Source: Gammaproteobacteria bacterium (lineage in GTDB: Bacteria > Pseudomonadota > Gammaproteobacteria > Burkholderiales > Sulfuricellaceae). Taken from it: a stretch of DNA of 33,040 nt. A program made the position numbers and the translations under genes. The stretch spans positions 1-33,040 of the forward strand of contig JAHJJI010000103.1 in NCBI GenBank assembly GCA_018823025.1, read 5' to 3'. The notes under the pieces are model-generated. The model was not told where the DNA came from, ran no database searches, and was given only the letters and a program-made list of their open reading frames with translations. Positions 25,230-33,040 of the stretch are shown here, piece by piece; positions within the stretch are counted from its first letter, which is position 1; each line of letters opens with the position of its first letter.

Positions 25230-26180
25230 ATGGTTCTTTCCGACCGTATACACACCTATGGGCAACTCCTGTTGCGACGCCATGGCGAGCGTGTGCACAA
25301 GATCGCGCTCGACGCCGGCCTGACCTGCCCCAACCGCGATGGCAGCAAAGGGATCGGCGGCTGCACCTTCTGCAACAACGAATCGTTCAGCCCCAATGGG
25401 CGCAAGCCGCCCACCCTGCAGGAGCAACTGAGCTCGGGTAGAAACGCCATCACCCGCTGCACCCGCGCCAAAAAGTTTATCGCCTACTTCCAGGCCTATA
25501 CCAACACCTACGCCAAGATCGAACAATTGCGCGCGATGTACGAAGAAGCCCTGGCCGAGCCTGACGTGATCGGGCTCTCCGTCGGCACCCGCCCCGACTG
25601 CGTGCCGCCGGAGGTGCTCGACCTGCTCGCCGGATACTGCGAGCGCGGCGTCGAAGTCGTACTTGAGCTCGGCCTGCAATCCGCCTTCGATGAAACCCTG
25701 AACAAGGTAAACCGCGGCCACGGCCTGGCCGAATACCTCGCCACCACGACCGCGGCCCGCGAGCGAGGTATCCCGGTATGTGCCCACCTGATTGTCGGCC
25801 TGCCCGGCGAAACCGAGGAACACTACCACGCCAGCCTGGATACCGTAATCGAGCACGGCGTGGACGGGCTCAAGCTGCACCCACTGCATGTCGTCAAGCA
25901 CACCGTGCTTGCCCAGGAATGGCGGCGCGGCGAATACCAGCCGCTGAGCCAGGAAGACTACACCCGCATCGTCTCCGACCTGATCGAACGCACGCCGGAG
26001 GATATTGTCTTTCACCGCGTCACCGGCACCGCATCCAGGGATATTCTGCTTGCCCCCGACTGGTGTTCGAAGAAATGGGATGTACTCAACAAGATCGAGC
26101 AGGAACTGAGAAGGCGGGATACCCGTCAGGGACAGTTCGCCCGCCCCATAACCAAGGAAGAACTCAGACATGTCGCCTAA
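25230..26180 (+). CDS. yhcC: YhcC-type radical SAM protein
   Basis: A 316-residue radical SAM protein of the YhcC (TIGR01212) group. The cluster cysteines are 33, 45 and 48 in CPNRDGSKGIGGCTFCNN, the wide first spacing being typical of this group. SVGTRPDC near 110-117 and LIVGLPGE near 184-191 are further family landmarks. The reaction is unassigned. It begins an apparent operon with ubiU, which starts inside its last 11 bases. Confidence 0.9.
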   Translation: MVLSDRIHTYGQLLLRRHGERVHKIALDAGLTCPNRDGSKGIGGCTFCNNESFSPNGRKPPTLQEQLSSGRNAITRCTRAKKFIAYFQAYTNTYAKIEQLRAMYEEALAEPDVIGLSVGTRPDCVPPEVLDLLAGYCERGVEVVLELGLQSAFDETLNKVNRGHGLAEYLATTTAARERGIPVCAHLIVGLPGETEEHYHASLDTVIEHGVDGLKLHPLHVVKHTVLAQEWRRGEYQPLSQEDYTRIVSDLIERTPEDIVFHRVTGTASRDILLAPDWCSKKWDVLNKIEQELRRRDTRQGQFARPITKEELRHVA

Positions 26181-27183
26181 AGCCTCTCTTGAACTGGTCT
26201 GCCCCGCAGGCAACCTGCCCGCACTGAAGGTCGCCGTCGATAACGGCGCCGACTGCGTCTACATGGGCTTCAAGGACAACACCAATGCACGCGCCTTCGC
26301 CGGGCTGAACTTCGACCAGGCCAGCGCCCGCGAAGGCGTACGCTACGCCCACGCCAGGGGCACCAAAGTGCTGCTCGCGCTCAACACCTTCCCCCAGTCC
26401 GACACATGGGAGCGCTGGCAGGCGGCGGTGGATAACGCAGTGGAACTCGGCATCGACGCCGTCATCCTGGCCGACCCCGGCCTGATGCGCTACGCAGCAA
26501 AGAACTACCCGAACCTGCGCCTGCACCTGTCGGTGCAAGGCTCGGCCACCAACTACGAAGCGATCAACTTCTACCACGAGCACTTCGGCATCCAACGCGC
26601 GGTCATCCCGCGCGTACTGTCGCTGGCCCAGGTCGAACAGGTGGTGAAAAACACCCCGGTGGAAATCGAATTGTTCGGCTTCGGCGGCCTGTGCGTCATG
26701 GTCGAAGGGCGCTGCGCACTGTCTTCCTATGCCACCGGCGAATCGCCCAACACCTGCGGGGTGTGCTCACCAGCCAAGGCGGTACGCTGGGAACAAACTC
26801 CCACCGGCCTGGAATCGCGCCTTAACGGCATCCTGCTCGACCGCTACGGCAAGGATGAAAATGCCGGCTACCCGACCCTGTGCAAGGGCCGTTTCGAAGT
26901 CAACAATGAAACCTACTACGCCATCGAAGAACCTACCAGCCTGAACACCCTGGAGATGCTGCCGGAGATGATCGCCATGGGCATCGCCGCGATCAAGATC
27001 GAAGGCCGCCAACGCAGTCCCGCCTATGTCGAACAGGTCACCAAGGTATGGCGCTCCGCCATCGACTCCGCCAAACGCGCACCAGACAGCTATGCCGTCA
27101 ACCCGGCGTGGATGGCGCAACTGAACAAAGTCGCCGAAGGGCAGCAGAACACCCTGGGCGCATATCACCGACCGTGGAAATGA
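26170..27183 (+). CDS. ubiU: UbiU, U32-family component of O2-independent ubiquinone hydroxylation
   Basis: With UbiV it forms a complex that hydroxylates the ubiquinone ring without O2, as needed for respiration under denitrifying conditions. The 337-residue protein starts LELVCPAGNLPALKVAVDNGAD, the U32 peptidase beginning. Four cysteines (175, 182, 199, 238) align with the [4Fe-4S] ligands of E. coli UbiU (169, 176, 193, 232) at a constant offset of six. It overlaps yhcC by 11 bases and is separated from ubiV by palindromic repeat copy B. The partner gene ubiT is not in the window. Confidence 0.94.
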   Translation: MSPKASLELVCPAGNLPALKVAVDNGADCVYMGFKDNTNARAFAGLNFDQASAREGVRYAHARGTKVLLALNTFPQSDTWERWQAAVDNAVELGIDAVILADPGLMRYAAKNYPNLRLHLSVQGSATNYEAINFYHEHFGIQRAVIPRVLSLAQVEQVVKNTPVEIELFGFGGLCVMVEGRCALSSYATGESPNTCGVCSPAKAVRWEQTPTGLESRLNGILLDRYGKDENAGYPTLCKGRFEVNNETYYAIEEPTSLNTLEMLPEMIAMGIAAIKIEGRQRSPAYVEQVTKVWRSAIDSAKRAPDSYAVNPAWMAQLNKVAEGQQNTLGAYHRPWK

Positions 27184-27190
27184 ATAGCAA

Positions 27191-27278
27191 TTCACCGCAA
27201 AGGACGCAAAGGTACGCGAAGGAATTCAACTTAATAAAAGGCTTTCCCTTGCGTTACCTTGCGTCCTTTGCGGTGCAA
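27191..27278. repeat. Palindromic repeat, copy B (between ubiU and ubiV)
   Basis: The left arm (27191-27224, core ACCGCAAAGGACGCAAAGG) is mirrored by the right arm (27243-27278, core CCTTGCGTCCTTTGCGGT). The loop is AT-rich. It belongs to the same family as 16332-16410. Here it fills nearly the whole gap between two genes of one operon, where it could form a strong RNA hairpin. Confidence 0.9.
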
Positions 27279-27301
27279 AAAGTTTTTAAAGAGAACTCGA
27301 T

Positions 27302-28222
27302 ATGAAACTAGCACTCGGCCCCATCCTCTACTACTGGGAACGCGAAACCACCTTCAATTTCTACGACGAAATCGCCGCCTCTCCGGTGGATACCGTCTAC
27401 CTCGGCGAAACCGTCTGCTCGCGCCGCCACACCCTGCGCACCGAGGACTGGATTGAAGTCGCGGACAAGCTCGCCGCCGCCGGCAAGGAAGTCATCCTCT
27501 CCAGCCAGGCGCTGATCGAATCCGAATCCGATCTGAAGACCCTGCGCCGCATCGTGGACAACGGCAAATTCATGGTGGAAGCCAACGACATGGGTGCAGT
27601 GCATCGGCTCTCCGCCGCCAGGCTTCCCTTCGTCTCCGGCCCCCACATCAACACCTACAACCCGCAGACCCTGTCCCTGCTGGCCGAACTCGGAGCGAAG
27701 CGCTGGGTCATGCCGGTAGAGATGTCGCGCGTCGCGCTCGGCCACATGCTGCGCGACCGACCATCCAATTTGGAAACCGAGGTGTTCGCCTACGGCCGTC
27801 TGCCGCTGGCCTTCTCGGCGCGCTGCTTTACCGCCCGCCACCACAACCTGCCCAAGGACGACTGCCAGTTCCGCTGCATGGACTACGTCAACGGACTCAC
27901 CCTGAAAACCCGCGAAGGCCAGCCCTTCCTCGCCCTGAACGGCACACAGACCCAGTCCGCCAGCGTCTACAACCTGATCGGCGAACTCGATGCGATGCGC
28001 GAAACCGGCGTCGATGTGGTACGCGTCAGCCCGCAGGCATTTTTCACTGCAAAAATTCTCAGATTATTCCGCGAAGTCATGGACAATCGCCTCCCCGCCC
28101 AGACGGCCAACCAGCAGATGACCAAGCTCATGCCCGACCAGGCCTGCGACGGCTACTGGCATGGCCGCCCCGGCATCGAACAGAGCTATCTGCAAGCGTC
28201 TTCGGCTGAGAATGCGGCCTGA
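27302..28222 (+). CDS. ubiV: UbiV, U32-family partner of UbiU
   Basis: The 306-residue protein acts with UbiU in oxygen-independent ubiquinone synthesis. Cysteines 39, 175, 188 and 192 correspond to the E. coli UbiV [4Fe-4S] ligands (39, 180, 193, 197), the last three shifted by five. It starts MKLALGPILYYWERETTFNFYDEIAASPVDTVYLGE, a typical UbiV N-terminus. It lies directly behind repeat copy B, and GAGAA before its ATG is a modest ribosome-binding site. A 221-base gap without a recognisable gene follows. Confidence 0.94.
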   Translation: MKLALGPILYYWERETTFNFYDEIAASPVDTVYLGETVCSRRHTLRTEDWIEVADKLAAAGKEVILSSQALIESESDLKTLRRIVDNGKFMVEANDMGAVHRLSAARLPFVSGPHINTYNPQTLSLLAELGAKRWVMPVEMSRVALGHMLRDRPSNLETEVFAYGRLPLAFSARCFTARHHNLPKDDCQFRCMDYVNGLTLKTREGQPFLALNGTQTQSASVYNLIGELDAMRETGVDVVRVSPQAFFTAKILRLFREVMDNRLPAQTANQQMTKLMPDQACDGYWHGRPGIEQSYLQASSAENAA

Positions 28223-28443
28223 TTCAACGGCCTGGCCCCTGCCAAATTCATCTGCTAGCGGGATGGGGGAGTTTCCTGTCTACGCCTAGACTCAGTCTGC
28301 CCTATACTGCATCGACTTTTAGGATTCAATCGAATCTACCCCGATTTTGTATTTCCCATCACCCGCCATAACGTATTCTGAGATTTTGTTTCAAAAGTCG
28401 CGGTGGTACCATTTCAGATCTTCTGAAAAAGCTGGAGCCCCTC

Positions 28444-29940
28444 ATGACCACCCCATCGCTGATCGCCAAGAACGATACTCAGGAACTTTTTCTGCTGCCG
28501 CAACTGGCCAACCGCCACGGCCTCATCGCTGGCGCCACCGGTACCGGAAAAACGGTTTCGCTGCAGGTGATGGCGGAGAGTTTCAGCCGCATCGGCGTGC
28601 CGGTGTTCATGGCCGACGTCAAGGGCGACCTTTCGGGCATCAGCCAGCCCGGCACGGAAAAACCCAAAATCGTGGAGCGCATCGCAAAACTGGGACTCAC
28701 CGACTTTGCCTTTGCCGGCTGCCCGGTCACATTCTGGGATGTGTTCGGCGAACAGGGTCATCCGGTCCGCGCCACCATCTCCGAAATGGGGCCGCTGCTG
28801 CTGGCCCGCATGCTCAATCTCAACGACACCCAGGCCAGCGTGCTGACGCTGGTGTTCAAGATTGCCGACGACAACGGCCTGCTGCTGCTTGACCTCAAGG
28901 ACCTGCAGGCCATGCTGCGGCATGTCGGTGACAACGCCAAACAGTTCACCACCCAGTATGGCAATGTCTCCGCTGCCAGCATCGGCGCCATCCAGCGCGG
29001 CCTGATCACGATGGAATCCGAAGGCGGAAAGCATCTGTTCGGCGAACCGGCGCTGAATATCGACGACCTGATACAGTGCGATGCCAAGGGGCAAGGCATG
29101 ATCAATATCCTTGCCGCCGACAGGCTGATGCAATCTCCCAAGATCTACGCCACTTTTCTGCTGTGGATGCTGTCGGAACTATATGAAAGACTGCCGGAAG
29201 TGGGCGACGTGGACAAACCCAAGCTGGTGTTTTTCTTCGATGAGGCCCATCTGCTCTTCAACGATGCGCCCCAGGCACTGCAGGACAAGATCGAACAGGT
29301 AGTCCGGCTGATCCGCTCCAAAGGGGTAGGCGTTTACTTCGTCAGCCAGAACCCGCTCGACATCCCGGACAAAGTACTGGGTCAGCTCGGCAACCGCATC
29401 CAGCACGCCCTGCGCGCCTTCACGCCGCGTGACCAGAAAGCCGTGCGCGCCGCGGCGGAAACCTTCCGCGCCAATCCCGGCCTGGATGGGGAAGCCGCCA
29501 TCACCGAGCTTGCGGTGGGCGAAGCCCTGGTTTCCCTGCTCGACGAAAAGGGCCGCCCGCATCCGGTGGAACGCGCCTTGATAGTCCCACCGCGCAGCCA
29601 GCTTGGCCCCGTCAGCTCAGAACAACGCCAGGCGATCATCAGACAATCGGTGCTATTCGGCCACTACGAAGCCGAGGTGGATCGCGAATCCGCCTATGAA
29701 AAACTGAAGGAACGGGCGGAACAGAGTACCTCGCCCGCCACACCCTCCAGCGAGGCGGCAGGCGAAAAGCCCGCAAGTGGCGGCTGGCTGGACAGCATCG
29801 GCGACATGCTGGGCGGTGGCAGCAGCCGCCAGGGCGTCGCTGAAGCCGCCATCAAAAGCGCCGCCCGCGCCATCGGCTCGCAACTCGGACGCCAAATTAT
29901 CCGTGGTGTGCTGGGATCGATTATGGGTGGGAAACGTTAA
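28444..29940 (+). CDS. HerA/YjgR-type (DUF853) ATPase
   Basis: A 498-residue ATPase of the DUF853/YjgR group, related to HerA-FtsK translocases. The Walker A motif GATGTGKT is at residues 30-37, and the Walker [13 protein letters not shown] has its Asp-Glu at 266-267; [36 protein letters not shown] is a conserved late segment. The C-terminus has a disordered stretch (about 425-450), then glycine-rich [12 protein letters not shown] and an amphipathic end. The cellular role is not established. It stands alone behind a 221-base intergenic region; GGAG precedes the ATG. Confidence 0.9.
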   Translation: MTTPSLIAKNDTQELFLLPQLANRHGLIAGATGTGKTVSLQVMAESFSRIGVPVFMADVKGDLSGISQPGTEKPKIVERIAKLGLTDFAFAGCPVTFWDVFGEQGHPVRATISEMGPLLLARMLNLNDTQASVLTLVFKIADDNGLLLLDLKDLQAMLRHVGDNAKQFTTQYGNVSAASIGAIQRGLITMESEGGKHLFGEPALNIDDLIQCDAKGQGMINILAADRLMQSPKIYATFLLWMLSELYERLPEVGDVDKPKLVFFFDEAHLLFNDAPQALQDKIEQVVRLIRSKGVGVYFVSQNPLDIPDKVLGQLGNRIQHALRAFTPRDQKAVRAAAETFRANPGLDGEAAITELAVGEALVSLLDEKGRPHPVERALIVPPRSQLGPVSSEQRQAIIRQSVLFGHYEAEVDRESAYEKLKERAEQSTSPATPSSEAAGEKPASGGWLDSIGDMLGGGSSRQGVAEAAIKSAARAIGSQLGRQIIRGVLGSIMGGKR

Positions 29941-30124
29941 TGGCCTGGTTGCAAGATGCTCCCACTCATTTGCCTGCCGCATCATTGGGCACTTTGTGCA
30001 TGATACGCATGTTTTCTGATTGAGAAATTCACTACTATCTGGAGATTTCCGGAGGGCATAATTTAACTTACTCTGAACCGATTCATTCAACCCGGATTAT
30101 CCATTAGAGGTAAATCGGGGTATT

Positions 30125-30203
30125 CCCCCCTTTGAAAAAGGGGGGCTAGGGGGGATTTGATGCGCCGCCAAATCCCCCTCAATCCCCCTTTTCCAAAGGG
30201 GGA
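30125..30203. repeat. Large G/C-run palindrome between convergent genes
   Basis: The left arm (about 30125-30160: a CCCCCC-TTTGAAAAA-GGGGGG hairpin, then CTAGGGGGGATTTG) is mirrored by the right arm (about 30169-30203: CAAATCCCCCTCAATCCCCC, then TTTTCCAAAGGGGG), with few mismatches over 34 bases. Each arm also folds on itself. I recall such AAATCCCCCTCAATCCCCC palindromes as widespread dispersed repeats. Lying in the 286-base gap between two convergent genes, it may act as a two-way terminator. Confidence 0.85.
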
Positions 30204-30226
30204 AGCAGGTCAAATTTTCTAATGAA

Positions 30227-30517
30227 CTATTTGGGTTCAAACTCCCCCAGCGGCTGAAAACAAAAAACGAACCGTCCGTCATCGAAATTCACCGCCAGTT
30301 CCGCGCCGTGATTGAGACCGTAATCCCAGAACCCCTTGACTAGGCAGCCCTCATGACACTCGCTGACACCGCGCGGCGATTCCAGATCGCGGTCGCGGTC
30401 ATACCACGACAGCAGCATGTTTTCACCGGTCAGATTGTCGGCGATCACCGTGGCAAGTTTGATGGCGGCGTCGAAGTCGAGGACGATTTCGTTGGCAGCG
30501 ATGTGCAGCGTCTTCAT
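30227..30517 (-). CDS. Small hypothetical protein (possibly AF1514-like)
   Basis: A 96-residue protein starting MKTLHIAANEIVLDFDAAIKLATVIADNL. Conserved-looking features are MLLSWYDRDRD near residues 34-44, SECHEGC near 53-59, and VNFDDGRFVFCF near 77-88. It reminds me of the small archaeal/bacterial AF1514 family, but I cannot confirm this. The ATG at 30517 is preferred over an upstream in-frame start at 30607, which would add an unlikely 30-residue extension. No function can be given. Confidence 0.65.
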   Translation of the reverse strand: MKTLHIAANEIVLDFDAAIKLATVIADNLTGENMLLSWYDRDRDLESPRGVSECHEGCLVKGFWDYGLNHGAELAVNFDDGRFVFCFQPLGEFEPK

Positions 30518-30660
30518 GGGCGTTTCCGATAAAAAAGTGCTTGCCGGAGAATATACATCGCATCGATGAACGACGACAAATTCCCACACCAACACAACTC
30601 CAAACATCGGTCTGTGTCAGTCGATAAAGCCTCCGCCCTCTCCTGCTATACTTTGATCCA

Positions 30661-32301
30661 TTGCCTTGCCCTAAGCCTTCCATCTTGAACCAGCCCTCCA
30701 GCACCATAGCCTGCCACGACGACGGCCTGAACAGCGCGAGCTGGAATGCCGGTTTCGACCAGAACTGGCTCACCCTGCACGCGCGCGGCGACCGGCCTGA
30801 TCTGCTGCGCTTTTACCGCAGCCGACCAGCGGCGAGCGCCGGCCGCCACCAGGCGCTGGCGCGCGAGATCCGGCTGGACTACTGCCTCACGCGCGGCATC
30901 GAGGTGGTGCGACGCGCCAGCGGCGGAGGGGCGCTTTACCTCGACGAAAACCAACTGGGGCTGAGTCTGATCATCCGCCGTCCAGCGGAATGGGGGGGGA
31001 TGCAGGACATCCTCTCCCGCTTCTGTGCAGCGCTCGCCGATGGCCTTGCTCACCTCGGCATCCAGGCACACTTCAAGGCGCCCAACGACCTGGAAATTGA
31101 TGGTCGCAAACTGGCTTCCGCCTTCATCGCTACGGCAGGCAATTCGCTGCTGCTGCAGGCGACGCTGCTGATAGACGCCAACATCAAGACCATGCTGGAA
31201 GCGTTGCGCGTGCCGACCGAGAAGCTCACCGTAACCGGGCTGGAAAGCGCGCGCCAGCGGCTGGTCACGCTGAAGGAACTGCTCGGTGAAGTGCCTGAGG
31301 ATGCGGTGCTGCAGCAGACGCTGCGGCTAGCGATCGCAGAGGCGCTGGGGGTGAGTTTTTCTGATGCTGCGTCGGAAGCCGTGGATTCCCGCTGGTGCGG
31401 GAATGACGGCATCAGCGGCGTGGGCGAGTGGCACGTGGAAGACGACGGCACGCTCGAATCCCTGCACAAGACTGCCGGCGGGGTGCTGCGCGTGCGCCTG
31501 TGGCCGGATGCCGGGCAGCAGCACATCGAACACATCCGCTTTGCCGGCGATGTGAACCTGCACCCGGCCGATACGCTGGAACACCTGGAGCATGCGCTCG
31601 CTGGTCTGCCACTGGCACAGGCGGAAGCGGCCGCCCGTGCTTTCTTTGGCAACTTTCCCTGCGACTTGCTCGGCTTTTCACCGGAGGACGTGATCCGGGT
31701 GCTGCAGCTGGCGCTGGCCAAGCTCGACCAGCAGCGGGAGTTCGGCCTGAGTCCGGCCCAGGCCAATAGCCTGATGGTGCTGGGCAGCGAAACCACGCAC
31801 GACACCCCCGCCATCCTCGCGCAGGCTACCGTGATGCTGCTGCCCTACTGCGCCAAGCCGGCCTGGTGCAAATGGCGCCACCAGGACGACTGCGTGGAAT
31901 GTGGCAAATGCGAAGTGGGCGATGCCTACCGCCTGGCGCGCGAACGCAATATGCAGGTAACCACCATCACCCACTACGAACACCTCACCGCCACCCTGGC
32001 GGAGATGAAAAACAATGGTGTCGAAGCCTATGTCGGCGCCTGCTGCAGCCAGTTCTTCATCAAGCGCCACCACGCTTTCCGCGAGACGGGCATGGCGGCA
32101 GTGCTGATGGATATCAGCGGCGCCAACTGCTACGAGCTGAAGCAGGAAGAAGCGGCCTACGCCGGCCAGTTCCAGGCGGAGGCCAGTCTCGATGCCGACA
32201 TGCTAGCCAAGGTGATGCAGCACGTGCCGGCCCAGCCTGACGAGCCGCCGCAGGGCATAATCCCATTGATCCCCTTGAACGAAACCAGAAAGCGCGCATG
32301 A
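30661..32301 (+). CDS. Lipoate-protein-ligase-like domain fused to DUF116
   Basis: A 546-residue two-domain protein. Residues about 20-230 are a lipoate/biotin ligase (BPL_LplA_LipB) domain with RRASGGGALYLDENQLGLSLI near 88-108 and the lysine of NDLEIDGRKLASAF near 142-155. Residues about 385-500 are DUF116, with the cysteine array Cys397, then CK.....DDCVECGKC, and later GACCSQFF. DUF116 probably binds a metal or Fe-S cluster; its role is unknown. The start is uncertain (TTG at 30661 or TTG at 30685; no ATG is close). A dRS3-type repeat (31378-31410) lies in frame in the linker. The stop overlaps the cupin gene start (ATGA). The lipoylated target is unknown. Confidence 0.82.
   Translation: MPCPKPSILNQPSSTIACHDDGLNSASWNAGFDQNWLTLHARGDRPDLLRFYRSRPAASAGRHQALAREIRLDYCLTRGIEVVRRASGGGALYLDENQLGLSLIIRRPAEWGGMQDILSRFCAALADGLAHLGIQAHFKAPNDLEIDGRKLASAFIATAGNSLLLQATLLIDANIKTMLEALRVPTEKLTVTGLESARQRLVTLKELLGEVPEDAVLQQTLRLAIAEALGVSFSDAASEAVDSRWCGNDGISGVGEWHVEDDGTLESLHKTAGGVLRVRLWPDAGQQHIEHIRFAGDVNLHPADTLEHLEHALAGLPLAQAEAAARAFFGNFPCDLLGFSPEDVIRVLQLALAKLDQQREFGLSPAQANSLMVLGSETTHDTPAILAQATVMLLPYCAKPAWCKWRHQDDCVECGKCEVGDAYRLARERNMQVTTITHYEHLTATLAEMKNNGVEAYVGACCSQFFIKRHHAFRETGMAAVLMDISGANCYELKQEEAAYAGQFQAEASLDADMLAKVMQHVPAQPDEPPQGIIPLIPLNETRKRA
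31378..31410. repeat. dRS3-like palindrome embedded in coding sequence
   Basis: ATTCCC-GCTGGTGC-GGGAAT (31385-31404) fits the neisserial dRS3 pattern ATTCCC-N8-GGGAAT exactly, with outer GCCGT/ACGGC pairing. It encodes the peptide AVDSRWCGNDG (about residues 240-250), a translation I recognise from copies of this repeat in many proteobacterial proteins. It lies in the linker of the ligase/DUF116 fusion and keeps the frame. Confidence 0.88.
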
Positions 32302-32783
32302 AACGCATCGACCAGACTCTGCTCACCACCCTCTCCAGCCAGGCAGCCGCCTCGCCGCGCAAGCGGGCGCACTACAACCTACACCCCCAACTCGACGATC
32401 CGGTCCAGCGCCTGTGCATCGCCATGGAACCCGGCACCTACGTCAGGCCGCACCGCCACATGCAGCCGGAAACCTGGGAAATCCTGCTGATCTTAAGCGG
32501 TGCCGTGGCGCTGCTGACTTTCGACGATAGCGGAAGAGTAATGAAGCGGATCGAACTGGCTGCAGGCGGAGAAGTCACCGCAGTAGAAATCCCGGCCAAC
32601 ACCTGGCACGCGGTGGTATCTCTGAAAGCGGGCACAGTGGTATTCGAAGTCAAGCAGGGTCCTTATACGACGATCACCGAGGCTAACTACGCTCCCTGGG
32701 CACCCGCTGAAGGAGTGCAGACGGAATCGCTGGAGGGGTGGTATCACCGTGCTCAAGCAGGGGATGTTGTGCCTGGCTATTGA
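32298..32783 (+). CDS. WbuC-type cupin protein
   Basis: A 161-residue cupin-fold protein. The first cupin motif is seen in GTYVRPHRHMQPETWEILLILSG (about residues 46-68), with histidines 52 and 54 and Glu58 or Glu61 as likely metal ligands; the second is IPANTWHAVVSL (about 98-109). The N-terminus KRIDQTLLTTLSSQAAASPRKRAHYNLH matches WbuC family proteins, first named from O-antigen loci, although no such genes are here. It overlaps the upstream fusion gene by four bases (ATGA), so the two are coupled. The substrate is unknown. Confidence 0.85.
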   Translation: MKRIDQTLLTTLSSQAAASPRKRAHYNLHPQLDDPVQRLCIAMEPGTYVRPHRHMQPETWEILLILSGAVALLTFDDSGRVMKRIELAAGGEVTAVEIPANTWHAVVSLKAGTVVFEVKQGPYTTITEANYAPWAPAEGVQTESLEGWYHRAQAGDVVPGY

Positions 32784-33040
32784 ATTTGGATGACCAATGG
32801 GGTGTGCGCTTCGCGCAATTGTTTGGGTGCCGGGGGTAGCCCGGCGAGCTAGTTGCTTTCTTTAAACGGCTAAAGAAAGTAACCCAAGAAAGCCGTCCCT
32901 ATCCACCGCCCTTCGCTACGCTACGGGTTCCCTGCGCTGCTCGCCGAACCGGGCGGCTGCGGAACTCGGCCTGCGGCCTCAGACAGTCCTCGCCGAAATC
33001 CCCCGGCCCGGCTGTGCTGCTCGGCGGCGGCCCAAGGGGA
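32784..33040. repeat. Gene-free tail, probably a dispersed repeat
   Basis: No supported gene is seen in these 257 bases. A near-perfect hairpin, CTTTCTTTA-AACGGC-TAAAGAAAG (32856-32879), extends outward with GTT/AAC pairing. The GC-rich sequence after it resembles a long dispersed intergenic repeat I recall from beta- and gammaproteobacteria (AAAGAAAGTAAC followed by C/G-rich text ending CAAGGGG). It runs off the window edge, so its full extent is unknown. Confidence 0.5.

Overview
This is a chromosomal segment of a facultatively denitrifying bacterium, most likely a betaproteobacterium (my guess is the Nitrosomonadales/Sulfuricella/Gallionella/Thiobacillus neighbourhood). The reasons are the tRNA-Phe / hemA-prfA-prmC order, GC-rich codon use, a cNor-type nor cluster with NsrR and FNR-type sites, oxygen-independent ubiquinone genes, and dispersed palindromic repeats of a kind I associate with that group. 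No phage, IS transposase or CRISPR array was seen.

Layout. 1-3379: the 3' end of tRNA-Phe, then hemA, prfA and prmC. 3380-5284: a strong NsrR-type operator in front of a three-gene unit (DUF2249 protein, NnrS-like membrane protein, CopZ-like Fe-S protein). 5397-7787: a CHASE-PAS-PAS-GGDEF diguanylate cyclase. 7824-10760 (minus): hemerythrin, a second DUF2249 protein, a second NnrS-like membrane protein and a TauD-type dioxygenase. 10761-11150: a divergent control region with an FNR-type box and a structured leader. 11151-13004: norC-norB, closed by a strong terminator. 13042-13258: a small inverted-repeat element. 13259-18698: norE, norF, norQ, a small membrane protein, a NapH/CcoG-like ferredoxin, norD and nsrR. 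18718-19197: a zinc-ribbon protein and slyX. 19472-20767: a PAS-PAS-GGDEF cyclase. 20786-22012 (minus): nnrS. 22200-25116: a protein kinase-HDOD-GAF fusion and a small unknown protein. 25230-28222: yhcC-like radical SAM gene, ubiU and ubiV. 28444-29940: a HerA/YjgR-type ATPase. 29941-30517: a palindromic repeat and a small unknown minus-strand gene. 30661-32783: a lipoate-ligase-like/DUF116 fusion and a WbuC-type cupin. 32784-33040: a repeat-like tail without a gene.

How it fits together. The core is nitric oxide metabolism. NorCB reduces NO; NorE, NorF, NorQ and NorD assemble or support it; NsrR, the NO sensor, is encoded at the end of the accessory operon. A near-consensus NsrR site lies in front of the DUF2249/NnrS-like/CopZ-like unit, and an FNR-type box sits at about -41.5 of a predicted norC promoter. 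Three NnrS-fold membrane proteins, two DUF2249 proteins and a hemerythrin surround the nor genes. UbiU/UbiV would supply quinone without oxygen, which suits denitrifying growth.

The least described features are the duplicated DUF2249 + NnrS-like cassette, the two extra membrane/Fe-S genes inside the nor operon, the oxygenase in an NO-linked operon, and repeats that have become part of coding sequence in two genes. All family assignments come from reading motifs; no database search was run.
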